Shown: positions 1-10,442, counted from the stretch's first letter. The stretch is DNA of 64,000 bases from Cladopsammia gracilis (GCA_022457155.1 JAJGOT010000169.1:1129001-1193000); one strand, 5' to 3'. The notes: a model not told the origin generated them from the sequence alone. Made by a program: numbers and translations.

Positions 1-70
1 GATAAACAGGGTTTTCACGGACGCGAGATAGTTACACAACCAGGCACCTTAAGTTAATTTGTGAACTTAC

Positions 71-1345
71 ATCTCCGGTTGGGTGCACGGTGTGTTCATC
101 AACGGAGGGAAGAAGGACATGAATCCACTTTTCACTTTTTGCAGTGCCCTCCTTTATAGCATCTCGCAGCTTTTTCGATTGGTTTTTGCAACTCCACTCC
201 GTCTTTTCTGGAATCTGAAAAACAGTGTAAGCATGCACTTAATGTAATAAAACCTAAAGACAGAGTCTGGGTTTATTCCCGCTATTTTTGGTATTCACCT
301 TGTAATCTGGGAATCTGATGATTTCCCTCATGTGTACCTGTGCAGGACAGTTGAGTTTTCTAGATTCTTGAAGAAGTTTCCCGGCGCCATTTTTTCGATA
401 GGCGTGGTCACCACCCTGCAGGAAAGGAAAGTTAACACAATTGCAACGATGTTAGTAAAACGAGCAAAGGAACGGCTTGTGGTTAAACTAGCTTAAAACC
501 CACCGCTTGATTTCTCCTTTTCTCCGCCAGATGTCTATCCACACCATGTTGGCAGTCGTAAACTTTATGATTTATTACGACAAATGGCACGTGATCAAAA
601 CGAAGGCCACTGTCCTCCCATAACACCTTATGTTTCTGAGCTGATATATCTGCGTAAGTGATCAGAAGTCATTAATTAAAGAGACCGGAAAGACAAAATA
701 TTGGCCCTTAAAACAGTTATCCACATCAGTCTACCTTATTAACGAAATATGTTTTCCACTAACTGGTCTTTTAGCGTAACATCATAACGAAAATCGACAA
801 TCCTATCAAGTATTTAGGACGGAAAAAGTTTTCGGAGTTGTAATAAATCAGATTTTTTCGTTTAATCTTTATATTTTTCGGCGAACCAGCGAGGGGACGC
901 CAGCTCGTCTTGTTCGCCGTCTCGTTCTCGGCTAATCTGCTTACATTGGCCAGCGAAACAGCGGCCTGGACAGTAGAGAACATAAATTTTGCTTTCTTAG
1001 CTGGCCGGCAAAAGAGGCAAAAGAGGCTTTCGGCTAGGGTGGGGTAGCCGGGTTATCTGACCCGGAGAGGGTGAGGGGATCTGTAATGGTATTAGAAACC
1101 ATCGTCAGTTCCTAATACAACACCGCGTTACAAATAATTCTACCCTAATGCATGTGAAACGGCCACTTACCTGTGTTTCCAAATCCCTTCTTTGCTTTGA
1201 AGCAAGAGTATCTGGTTGTTGTAGCCGTTTCATACTCCTTTAGAATGAACTCTGCTGTTTTGACATCCTTCACTAAGCCTGACCTTTCTGAAAATTGCTT
1301 TTCAAACAAAGCACTCAGTGCCGGAATATTAAATTTGCTTCCCAT
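71..1345 (-). CDS. CaRF/ALS2CR8-like transcription factor, 5' four coding exons (runs off left edge)
   Basis: Four exons join in frame on the minus strand: 1345-1171, 640-504, 415-299 and 214-71. All have AG acceptors and GT donors, and the reading frame stays open for 191 codons and continues beyond position 1. The ATG at 1345 is the first in frame. Conserved stretches in order are YSCFKAKKGFGNT, KHKVLWEDSGLRFDHVPFVV, YDCQHGVDRHLAEKRRNQ, KLNCPAQVHMREIIRFPDYK and EHTVHPTGD. I recognise these as the conserved domain of the calcium-responsive transcription factor / ALS2CR8 family, whose vertebrate member binds a calcium-response element in DNA. Family members are numerous in cnidarians and the function of this one is unknown. 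The gene points away from the BTB array. Alternative: one of the repetitive, possibly transposon-associated CaRF-like genes. Confidence 0.72.
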
Positions 1346-1865
1346 CCGAACACAATATATTTTTGGTTTTTACCCAAATGATTGCTAAAAAGGGATCCCT
1401 AAAACGTGGCACAGACGCAATTCCCAGTGAAGAAGTACGGAGAATTTTCGAAGGCTAATCAAATTGGTAACAAATTTCCCGCCTTTGCGCCCTTTGTCGG
1501 AAATTCAGTCAACTGAAACGGCTTTTCTTACTATTTCCGGTATCTGACAGCCTCCTTTTGAAAGATTGCCACGCGACGTCGCGAGGTAGAAGTTGTGATC
1601 GGCCATCCGTGAAAAGGAGGTTTTTAGCTTCATTGCGATTTTATCAAATTCTATTTGTAAAAAAATAGCTTTTTTCCCTTTAAAAGATAGTTACTAAATA
1701 AAAATTACATTTAGAACGCTTCTGTTGCATTTTATTTCCCGGTGTGTGTGTCTAAAATGATAATTTATTGTTTTGTCACGAAGGCGACCTCGGGTGAGTT
1801 CGGATTTCATCATCGGAAACGGTTCCGAAATGACCTCCTTCTGACGGATTGCGAAGTGCGCGCTC
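1346..1865. other. Intergenic spacer, no gene seen
   Basis: This lies between the divergent CaRF-like gene and the truncated BTB copy. I find no conserved coding stretch and no homology to the upstream regions of the intact BTB copies. The junction with array-type sequence is abrupt, at the bases ATCTGGCCGAGAAATAC starting at about 1866. It presumably holds the promoter of the CaRF-like gene, but no motif stands out. Confidence 0.5.
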
Positions 1866-2888
1866 CATCTGGCCGAGAAATACATGTTTCCTTGCCTCGT
1901 CAACGAATGCGTTGCCTATTTAAGGAAAAATTTGGATTCATCAAACGTGTTTTGTGTTTTGAAACACGCTCAGCAATATGCGAATGAAGTTCTTCATTAT
2001 CACTGCTGGAATTTCATTGACACAAGAACAGATGAGATTTTGAAAACAAATGAATTCCTGGCAGTTGAAAGATCTGTTCTTGAGCAGTTATTGAAAAGAG
2101 ACACACTGACCGTTAGAGAGGTGGAGTTGTTCAAGGCTGTCAGTTCTTGGGCGGAAAAGGAATGCGAGAGGCAAGGGCTTAACAGTGAAGGCTCAGTCAA
2201 AAGAGAAATCCTCGGAGACCAGGTTGTGAAAAACGTGCGGTTTACAAGTATGGAGCAGAGAGAATTTGTGGATGTTGTTCTCAACACTAATATTTTAACA
2301 GAAGAAGAAGCGGCAAACATCACGAAGTATTTCAGTTCATTATTGTCACATCCCCTTGACCCAAATCTGCCAGCTGGGTTTGTGATTGGTAAAAGAGTGG
2401 GTTCTCCATTGCGATGTTGCAGATTTTTTACTTTCAATATTGGTCACTTGTGGCCAAATGAACCTGAGTTTCCTGAAATTATTGACTTTATGGTAGATCT
2501 GGACATCATGTTGCAAGGCGTGTCCCTGTTTGGTAGTGAAGGTAACGACTATTCTGTTACCTTAAAAATTTTAAATAGCACTGATGGTTCAGTTGTTGCA
2601 TCAAAATCTGGGACTTTTAGGTCTGAGGTCAAGAGAAGAAGTGCATCGAACTTTTATTTTGGATTTGATGTTTTATTTGATGAAGTAGTGTCCATAAGCA
2701 AAGATGCCAAGTATCGTATTGAAGCTTCAATAGATGGTCCTCCCTCTGGATATGGAAGTGATGGCTTTGACGAGGCCTACTGTACAGAAGTGGCATTTAC
2801 TTTTGAGTGTGCGGAAGAGTTTGATTTTGAAGAAAACCTTGGTCAATTTGCAGAACTTTTGTACAAACTAAGAGAGCAAAGAAATTAA
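1866..2888 (+). pseudogene. BTB-BACK-PHR copy A, 5'-truncated (no BTB domain)
   Basis: From about 1866 the sequence matches codon 114 onward of the four intact BTB-BACK-PHR genes downstream. The first about 113 codons, holding nearly all of the BTB domain, are missing. The remaining frame is open to the same TAA at 2888, and an internal ATG at 1884 (residue 119 of the full protein) would give 334 residues with BACK and PHR regions only. Private changes include N for D in the CWDFID stretch, G for D in FVIDKRV, and P for A in the HLWANEP stretch. Without the BTB domain, the part that binds Cullin-3 in this family, it should not act as an adaptor. It could be a dead copy or could express a BACK-PHR fragment. 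It marks the left end of the tandem array. Confidence 0.8.
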
Positions 2889-4283
2889 AGAACTCTTATT
2901 ATGCTTGTACAGATTTGCACTAATATCACCATGTTGCCAGGCAAGGATGTGCAAGTTTTCACATTAACTTTCCAAAGATTTGTTCCAGTTCTACTGAACC
3001 TTTATTTGATGACACTTGTGTAAGCAGTGATTTTACCTATCAATTTATAAGATAGTTTTTATTGTTTTAATTAGTTAGCAATAGTAATTTATGGGACTGA
3101 GTGAAGTAGAATTCAGGGAGTAATTGGGCTAGTAATTTCAAATCAGCCGAGCACGTAGTGCGAGGACAATTTGAGATTTTGAGCATGATTACTCCCTGAA
3201 TTGCATGACGTGAAGTTCAATTAGTAATTAATTGCATCAATAACAAAATTCAAGATTAAAAAGTCTATGCAGAGTTTTTTTGTACTCAAAATGTCAAGGA
3301 TATTTTCTATTAGTTTGAAAGCAGGGGTAAAACAGCAAAAAATCCTGATTGATGTGTGCGCAACGTAGGCATCCAACTACAAAAAGTCATAATTGGACAG
3401 CTGTTATTGGCACCCATGTTACTGCAGGCCCATTACTTAAGAAATGGGTGTGCAGATGACCAATCACAATCGAGAATTTCGTTATTGATATAATTAATGC
3501 TATAATTGTTATTGCTATTGTCACAAGTACAACCTTTATTGCCGATGCAATTAATTGTACAATTGGTACCCCTTTGGATTAAAGATAGCTTGTTGTCATG
3601 CCCACAAGTTCTGTACGACATGAAGTTCAATTACTAATTAATTGCATCAATAACAAAATTCAAGATTAAAAAGTCTATGCGGGGTTTTTTGTACTCAAAA
3701 TGTCAAGGGTATTTTGATTCTATTAGTTTGAAAGCAGGATGAAAACAGCAAAAAATCCCATTAAGTGAACCTGATGGATGTGCGCACAACGTAGGCGTCC
3801 AATACAGCCATCCAATTACAAAAAGTCATAATTGGACAGCTGTAATTGGATACAGCAAGTACATTGTACAACCTTTTCAATGCAACTGACTTTATTGCCA
3901 ATACAATTAATTGTACAATTGGTACCCCTTTGGGTTAAAGATAGCTTGTTGTCATGCCCACAAGTTCTGTTCCTTTTTGGTTTCTTTTTAATTTTAAACA
4001 ATTTTGACAAGCATCCCTGTCACTTTAAGAACAAATTGTGTAGTATGCCTGTTGGATTAATAGTACATCTGTAGCTTGTCAGCACAGCAAAAGCTGAGGT
4101 AATGCCCTGTATTCTGTTTTCTGTGATCATTTTGGAATGGCTGTCAAACGCATTGCTCAAATGAAAGCACTGAATCTGAAAACAGAATCTTGGAAGGTTC
4201 ACTATAAAGCAAGTAACAAACTAAAAATGATTACCAATGTGTGAGCAGACTGAGCTTGAAATCAAGGTTGTTCTGGTCAAAGT
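2889..4283. repeat. 3' spacer of array unit A with internal ~400-bp duplication
   Basis: This matches the 3' flanks of copies B to E almost base for base. It contains a stem-loop whose arms are CAGGGAGTAAT and ATTACTCCCTG (about 3113-3200). It also has two head-to-tail copies of a roughly 400-bp segment (about 3205-3600 and 3612-3990), each starting GAAGTTCAATTA and containing TTGTACAATTGGTACCCC. The small open frames here recur in all units but change freely, so I treat them as non-coding. Confidence 0.7.
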
Positions 4284-4413
4284 TGCCCAGGAAGATTTTA
4301 TTATTATTATTATTGTGAATAAACATCTTGTTCTTGTTCTTATTCTTATTATTCTTATTCTTATTATTTTTTTTTTATTGGAAATTACTCACATCTAATT
4401 ACAATACTACAGT

Positions 4414-5597
4414 AGAGTTTTTTCGTATCCTTTGAAATACAAATGGTGAAATTTCTCATGCAAATTATCCGTCTAGCTTTTGAATTAGAATGTCTTGCGA
4501 TCAGGCATGCAGCGAGATGAGCAAGCTTTTCTAAGTTTTTGAAGTTGTTTTATGCGTCGTCCACATGCATGGTGGTGGTCGATGGTCAGGACTCACGAAG
4601 CTGTAAGGCGCGTAAATTCAAAAATGGATAAAGGAATTTCTAAGGCATGTGCATCGAGTCTTCAAACAATTAAAATTAATTCTTTTGTTCAATGTAATAA
4701 TCTATGGCGCCAGTGAGAATGAATTTCTCTAGAAATAAGCTACGTGGCAAGCGGACCAAAAAACATCGACTGGATGTTTGTGCTCCCCCGAGTTTCATGA
4801 ATTCTGTCGCCATGGCGGTTACCCTTTTCGTTGCGGTTATTGAAGCCGCCTCGGAGGATGGTGCAGCACTATAACGATTCCTCCACCTTACCCTGCCGAA
4901 TGTATTGGCACCGCGCTCACACTGCTTCTTCAGATTTTAACTGAGACGGGTGATATTTCTATCCGGGCTGCCATAAGAGCACTGTTTCCAACTCTACTTT
5001 ATCGAAGGGAAGAATTGTCAGGGGCGGATCCAGGAATTTCTGAAAGGGGGGGGTCTGGGTGCATGTACCCCGGAAAATTTTTCCGATTTTACCCTCTAAA
5101 ACACCATTTCCAGCATTCCTGAGAGTCGAAAAGCGTTTGTTAAGTCAAAAACTTGACAATCAGTTAATTGGTGGAAGTGAAACAACTACGTATAAAAGAA
5201 TTTTACTCTAATATTTTTATGAACCACACGGGAGACACAGGTCTGAAAGGAGGGTCCGGACCCCCCAATCCTGCCCCTGGATCCGCCACTGTGACAAGGA
5301 ATACCCAGGGGCATAGCTAGAGGATCCTGGGGTGCCTAGACCAGATTTTAACTCCTCAAGTTACTGTAAATTAAACTTGACGGGTGATTTGTTGTGAAGC
5401 AAGTCTTCATTAAACGATGGATTGGAACCTGCGGAAATAGTTTCGGTAAAAACTTCAAAAACTTAAAAAAAGCTTGCTCATCTCGCTGCATGCTTGATCG
5501 CAAGACATTCTAATTCAAAAGCTAGACGGCTAATTTGCATGAGAAATTTCACCATTTGTATTTCACATGTGAAATACAAAGGATACGAAAAAACTCT
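4414..5597. mobile_element. Non-autonomous TIR DNA element, 1.18 kb, 3-bp TSD (AGT)
   Basis: Terminal inverted repeats of about 130-150 bp begin AGAGTTTTTTCGTATCC and end with the complement at 5597. AGT flanks both sides (4411-4413 and 5598-5600). Unit B reads ACTACAGTACATTAC straight through at 36991-37005, giving a clean empty site. No transposase frame is visible. A second, hAT-like element lies inside. Confidence 0.85.
5019..5291. mobile_element. hAT-like MITE nested in the 1.18-kb element
   Basis: The ends are CAGGGGCGGATCCAGG and CCTGGATCCGCCACTG, the common hAT-type terminus, around a G-tract and a C-tract. A target duplication is not clear. About 270 bp, no coding capacity. Confidence 0.6.
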
Positions 5598-5800
5598 AGT
5601 ACATTACATTACAGTCATGTACAAAATACATAGTACAGTAAAATACAAATCTAATTTTGAGTATAATGTTACTATTTAAATCGATATGTTGGTAAACAAA
5701 CTTGTCAATTAAAGGTTTCCATTTATTATAGTAATGTTCAGGTGAATTAGTACTTATTGATATTTGTTTTTCTGCCCAGGAAGATAAATTTGCAAATAAT

Positions 5801-6486
5801 TTACGGTGGCCCATAGGTGCCATGCTCAATTTTTTTTATCTCGAGATAATTTAGCCCGTGTTCAGTTTAGTTATCTCGAGATAAGTTTTTATACTAAGAT
5901 AAATTTTTATCACGAGATAAAATTATCTCGAGATAAATTTTTATCTCGAGATAATTTTTTATCTCGAGATAATTTTTTTATCTCGTGATAATTTTTTATC
6001 TCGAGATAATTTTTTATCTCGAGATAATTTTTTATCTCGAGATAATTTTTTATCTTGAGATAATTATTTATCTTGAGATAATCTTTTATCTCAAGATAAT
6101 TTTTTATCTCGAGATAATTTTTTATCTCGAGATAATTTTTTATCGCGAGATAATGTTTTATCTCGAGATAATTTTTTATCTTGAGATAATTTTTTATCTC
6201 GAGATAATTTTTTATCGTGAGATAATTTTTTATCTCGAGATAATTTTTTATCTCGAGATAATTTTTTATCTTGAGATAAGTTTTTATCTCGAGATAATTT
6301 TTTATCTCGAGATAAACTTTTATCTCGAGATAAAGTTTTATCTCGAGATAATTTTTTATCTCGAGATAAATTTTTATCTCGAGATAATAATTATCTCGAG
6401 ATAATTTTCCATCTGAGGTAAATATTGCGATGAGTTTCGAACGAACGTAACCAAGATGGCGGCCAAGACGACACCTTACTGAAATG
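5801..6486 (+). repeat. Left terminal inverted repeat with TTATCTCGAGATAA array
   Basis: The outer 35 bp are unique and are followed by roughly 30 copies of the perfect 14-bp palindrome TTATCTCGAGATAA, mostly spaced by TTTT (18-bp period), to about 6404. The inner about 75 bp contain CAAGATGGCGGCCAAG and end ACTGAAATG. Variants such as TCTTGAGA, TCTCAAGA and TCGTGATA are common. The long open frames across it (repeating YLEIIF or YLEIKN) arise only because the period is six codons. Confidence 0.9.
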
Positions 6487-6595
6487 CTCCAATGACTTCT
6501 ATAACAATGCAAGGACCACTTGGACCAACAGTAGCAATGACACCTCTCTTAAACGTTCTGAACTTTTGCCGGTTTTACAAATCCATTTCATTACA

Positions 6596-7036
6596 GGCAT
6601 CCCTGGAGGGCTGGCACAACTGAAGTCTCTTGTCCTCAGTCATAATAACCTTGAGACTGTATGTGGTTTAGACTCCACAACAGGACTCATTGAATTGAAC
6701 ATTGACAGTAATCAGATTCAAAACATCCACGAGATTTCCAAGTTTTGCTTGAACTCCCATTTGAAGTACCTGTCGGTAGCTGGGAACCCTTCTGCAAGGG
6801 TGAAACCTCACAGGGTGGTTGTACTGTCTCAGTACTTCAAAGGCAAAGAGCTGGTCCTTAGCTTGACAAGAGACGAAGAAAGAAAGGGTCAAACTAAAGT
6901 CCTACCCACTAAGCTACGCAGCAGTAGCAGCCCTGATCACATGCTGGGTGATGATTTTGTTAGCGAACATGTGCTTCCTGATAGTGCCCATAGCTTCAAT
7001 GCAAGGCTGATCAAACAGCTGAATTTGTTCGATTTC
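6596..7036 (+). pseudogene. Leucine-rich-repeat gene fragment (captured exon)
   Basis: After an acceptor-like TTTCATTACAG, the frame from about 6596 encodes SDS22-type leucine-rich repeats: LAQLKSLVLSHNNLETV, then TTGLIELNIDSNQIQNI, then LKYLSVAGNPSARVKPH. A charged tail follows with RDEERKGQTKVLPTKLRSSS. Only about three repeats are present, then the frame runs into Penelope-like sequence and stops at 7042. No upstream exon is visible, because the palindrome array lies directly to the left. The LRR cap followed by HRVVVLSQYF recalls LRR proteins in which a cap motif ends the repeat, but I cannot name the parent gene. It is best read as a gene fragment carried inside the element and broken by the retroelement. 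Confidence 0.6.
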
Positions 7037-7054
7037 TTTTAATATTGCCCAATA

Positions 7055-7084
7055 TTTCAGTTAGACAAAACTAACCTTCATCAG
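7055..7084 (-). ncRNA. Hammerhead-ribozyme-like core (degenerate)
   Basis: The minus strand reads CTGATGA, then a stem GTTAG/CTAAC, then GAAA. This is the order of the hammerhead core known from Penelope-like elements. One stem base is unpaired and stems I and III are not obvious, so activity is doubtful. Confidence 0.35.
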
Positions 7085-8018
7085 GGGCCAAGAAAGCTAG
7101 GTGAAGATGGAAACAAAAGGTTACAATATTTTAAAAGGGCTAAGATAAAATGCTGACACATGATAGGCTAATAAACAAGTAACGGTTGAAAACTAGAAAC
7201 CCATTGTGGTATTTTTGAGAATCATGCGAATAAGATCGCAATTTTTTTCTTGTAGTCTTGACTGGTTAAGTCGTTGGCACAGGAAATCACTTTAGTTGTG
7301 TGGTTTGTTGGTATAAAGGGAGGACACGTCCTGAGGTACAAGTAGAACCCCATCAGGAAGTTGACTGTTGTCATTAAGTTTGTTGAGAAAGTGTGTCCTG
7401 TCTTTTATGTAAGATGGAAGATTCGAGACCAGTGGTTGAAGACATTTATAACATAAATAGCTTGCACCCTACTATCAAGTTTACCAGCTCCTTTTCAGAC
7501 ACTGAAATCCCCTTCTTACATTCTCCAAATCTCTATGGAAAAACAACTAATTATTTAAATGTGTATTTCATAACAGAAATAGAAAACTTTTTTCCTTATT
7601 TCATGAGTTATTTCTTATGCAAGTTTGGAAGAACTTGTAACGGTTGTAAAACCATGTATGTCTGGCTCGCTCATGTTTCCACAGCTTACTTACTTTTATT
7701 CTCCCAAACTTCCACTCAAGACATGTAACCACAACTTAATGGAAACAAAGAAAGCATGAAATAATCTGGGAAAGCGGCGACGTCTTCATCGACTATTGAG
7801 AGTGCTCAACTGGATACGTTTACATTTAAATACTATTCAGGGACTCACAATGGGGAGCTTGTTTAGATCTGTTCTTTGTTCAATTTAACATTATAGTTAC
7901 GTGATACTTTTTGGAAAAAATCTACTTTTATCTTATAATTAATCTTTTGTGTAGGTTAGGTAATACTCTTAGGGATTGTAGAATTGTATTTAAGATAACC
8001 TTCCCAATAGCTGTACAA

Positions 8019-8044
8019 CTGATGAAGGTCACGAGACCGAAACG
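8019..8044 (+). ncRNA. Hammerhead-ribozyme-like core
   Basis: The plus strand reads CTGATGA, then GGTC-ACGA-GACC (a 4-bp stem with a 4-base loop), then GAAAC. The conserved core bases are all present with one extra A before the stem. Stems I and III are not clear from the flanks. Confidence 0.4.
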
Positions 8045-8151
8045 TTTTTTATTAATTTTTACTTTTTAAACTTCAAAGAAGTTGTCCGTCCCTAGCCTTT
8101 TTTACTTTCTTAAATTACACATGCCGAGGTTTGGACTAAAAATCTGCAGCT

Positions 8152-9021
8152 TTTATCTCGAGATAAAAAATTATCTCGAGATAAAAGTTTATCTCGAGAT
8201 AAAAAATTATTTCGAGATAAAAATTTATCTCGAGATAAAAAATTATCTCGAGATAAAAAATTATCTCGAGATAAAAAATTATCTCGAGATAAGTTTTTAT
8301 CTCGAGATAAAAGTTTATCTCGAGATAAAAGTTTATCTCGAGATAAAAAATTATCTCGAGATAAAAATTTATCTCGAGAAAAAAATTATCTCGAGATAAA
8401 AAATTATCTCGAGATAAAAGTTTATCTCGAGATAATTTTATCTCGAGATAAAAATTTATCTCGAGAAAAACTGAATTATCTCGAGATAAAAAATTATCTC
8501 GAGATAAAAAATTATCTCGAGATAAAAATTTATCTCGAGATAAAAAATTATCTCGAGATAAAAAATTATCTCGAGATAAAAAATTATCTTGAGATAAAAA
8601 ATTATTTCGAGATAAAAGTTTATCTCGAGATAAAAAATTATTTCGAGATAAAAATTTATCTCGAGATAAAAAATTATCTCGAGATAAAAAATTATCTCGA
8701 GATAAAAGTTTATCTCGAGATAAAAAATTATCTCGAGATAAAAATTTATCTCGAGAAAAAAATTATCTCGAGATAAAAAATTATCTCGAGATAAAAGTTT
8801 ATCTCGAGATAATTTTATCTCGAGATAAAAATTTATCTCGAGAAAAAAATTATCTCGAGATAAAAAATTATCTCGAGATAAAAGTTTATCTCGAGATAAT
8901 TTTATCTCGAGATAAAAATTTATTTCGAGAAAAAAATTATCTCGAGATAACTAAACTGAACACAGGCCAAATTATCTCGAGATAAAAAAAAATTGAGCAT
9001 GGCACCTATGGGCCACCGTAA
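8152..9021 (-). repeat. Internal TTATCTCGAGATAA array with one element terminus
   Basis: About 45 palindromes are followed by the same outer end found at 30507 (TTGAGCATGGCACC, then GGGCCACCGTAA at 9021). It faces right, like the right terminus. Its inner side lacks the CAAGATGGCGG block that the two outer TIRs share. The base after 9021 (GTTTAG) does not match AATAAT, so 5801-9021 did not insert here as a separate unit. Confidence 0.85.
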
Positions 9022-9835
9022 GTTTAGGCTGCTTGCATGTTTTTATTTAGCCTGCGATAGATGTTTAAAGCCTTTAAGTTCGTAAAAGTCAGTGTATTAT
9101 CCAGCGAAGAGAGAGCGGTAGAGAGCACATGACATGCGGTGAAAGTGATAAAAGAAGTAAAGACCCTGTGCTTAGCCTGATCAGTCATCGCCACAAAGTT
9201 TTCAATAAGTCGATCTGGGAATTAATGCAGTAACTTTATATGGCCATTTTGCTACCAACAATTAGTTATGCACGCTGTAACAATATACGTTTTGTGTTTA
9301 CGAGTCGTAAACAGCGTGTATATTGGTAAACATTATGCTATCATTAAGCTTAAGTTATATATCATTATGCTAGTATGCCATGTTCATAATGAGTCCCCTT
9401 TATATGAAGTAAACTTTTCCACACAATTGTAAATACCTTTCGAGAAAATAAATAAAAAACAATGTTGTCCATCTTGACCCATTTTTGCCAAAAATTACAA
9501 TGAGTATAGGGCATTCCACTTTTTACAATAACAGTGTGAATTCCCGCGCGCTGATTGGCTCATGTCTATGGTCGATGAGAGTATAGACCATGAAGATGAC
9601 GTAACAGGTAACGCAACGTGGTGAGTTTTGTCAAACTTTTGGCGCTGCGGGTTCTTCAAACAGTGAAAAATGCACTTAAAACTGGAATTCTTCAATGAAA
9701 AGAATGCTCTCTCGTCTATCTGTTAAATTTAATTTACAATCAGCTAAACTTGCCTGGAATTAAGTGAGAAGCAAAAAGGACAAACAACTTGTCGTAGTTA
9801 TTCAAGTTTGTTATTGTGAAAAACAAATTCACCGC

Positions 9836-10000
9836 ATTTTTCCATGGTCTATACTCTTATTCACCATAGAAACGACGCCATAAAATGTTCAAAACTTGGC
9901 AGTGAAACCACTTGCCTAACGGCTTGTGGTTTCTCTTGAGTTTTGAACATTTTATGACGTCATTTCTATGGTAAATAAGAGTATAGACCATGGAAAAATG
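9836..10000. mobile_element. MITE, 165 bp, near-complete inverted repeat
   Basis: The arms start ATTTTTCCATGGTCTATACT and are about 65 bp long, with a 30-bp loop. A related half occurs at 9565-9595 (GAGTATAGACCATG). Confidence 0.75.
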
Positions 10001-10019
10001 TGGTCGATTTGTTAAAAAT

Positions 10020-10169
10020 ATGGTTTTCACTCACGTGACCTTCAGTCCTGTGTGACTCAAATGACAAAGGTCATGGTGGCCATGTTGGTGTACATAACAA
10101 AAGAAGTTCATTAAAATTCTTTTGTTGTTGTACACCAACATGGCCGCCGTGACGTAACGTGAAAACCAT
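10020..10169. mobile_element. MITE, 150 bp
   Basis: The ends ATGGTTTTCACTCACGTGAC and GTAACGTGAAAACCAT are inverted repeats. The internal arms include ATGTTGGTGTAC and GTACACCAACAT. Confidence 0.75.
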
Positions 10170-10242
10170 CTATTGGAAGAAACTATATTGATTCCAAAAT
10201 ATAACACTAGGATTTTCCACCATATCACAGTTTTATATCATA

Positions 10243-10442
10243 TTGTGCAGTTCCAGAAAATATCCATACTCCCCCCACGGAAGATTTTTTGTTTAGTATC
10301 CCCCCATCCCCCCCAGGAAATTCCAGTTTAGCTTCATACATTGTTTCTAAAATGTTGGCTTTTAAGACCCCCCCCCCCCTCCCCCTAGGAATTTCCAATG
10401 ACCTTCCATGGGGTGAGTATGGATTTTTTCTGGAACTACACA
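10243..10442. mobile_element. MITE, 200 bp, C/G-tract rich
   Basis: Inverted ends are GTTCCAGAAAATATCCATAC and GTATGGATTTTTTCTGGAAC. C-runs lie in the interior. Confidence 0.65.

Larger units (their letters stand above)
4297..5772 (-). mobile_element. 5'-truncated LINE insertion (L1/Tx1-like tail) with 13-bp target duplication
   Basis: Read on the minus strand, this is a 5'-truncated retrotransposon end with an (AAT)n tail at 4297-4320. It is flanked by 13-bp direct repeats TGCCCAGGAAGAT at 4284-4296 and 5773-5785. The minus-strand peptide near 5700-5770 includes SPEHYYNKWKPLIDKF, which resembles the extreme C-terminus of L1/Tx1-type ORF2. Unit B has the same insertion (36880-37173) with the same flanking repeats. 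Unit E has a single TGCCCAGGAAGGT and no insert (about 52905). A 1.2-kb DNA element (4414-5597) sits inside it. Confidence 0.75.
7037..8050 (+). mobile_element. Degenerate Penelope-like retroelement
   Basis: The frame at about 7440-7515 encodes INSLHPTIKFTSSFSDTEIPF. I recognise this as the conserved stretch near the end of Penelope-like reverse transcriptases, just before the GIY-YIG region. A CxxCxxC-like remnant (CKFGRTCNGCKT) follows near 7620-7650. The frame then closes at 7728. Hammerhead-like core motifs lie at both ends, at 7055-7084 on the minus strand and 8019-8044 on the plus strand, as expected for the terminal repeats of these elements. Most of the reverse transcriptase is missing. 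Confidence 0.65.

Noticed and set aside
3832..4074. Conserved 80-residue frame (recurs at 36415, 43654, 48929)
   Set aside because: Similarity reflects recent duplication of the whole unit. Start, stop and residues drift, and copies C and D run into unrelated sequence. No domain or codon signal.
5910..6512. Long open frames with repeating YLEIKN/YLEIIF or LSRDNF units in all three palindrome arrays
   Set aside because: The 18-bp period equals six codons, so any frame free of stops in one unit stays open. The same array is open on both strands. No independent coding signal.
5837..8990. CRISPR array for the regularly spaced repeats
   Set aside because: Repeats are 14-bp palindromes separated by 4-bp AT spacers with no unique spacer content, in an animal genome and inside transposon ends.
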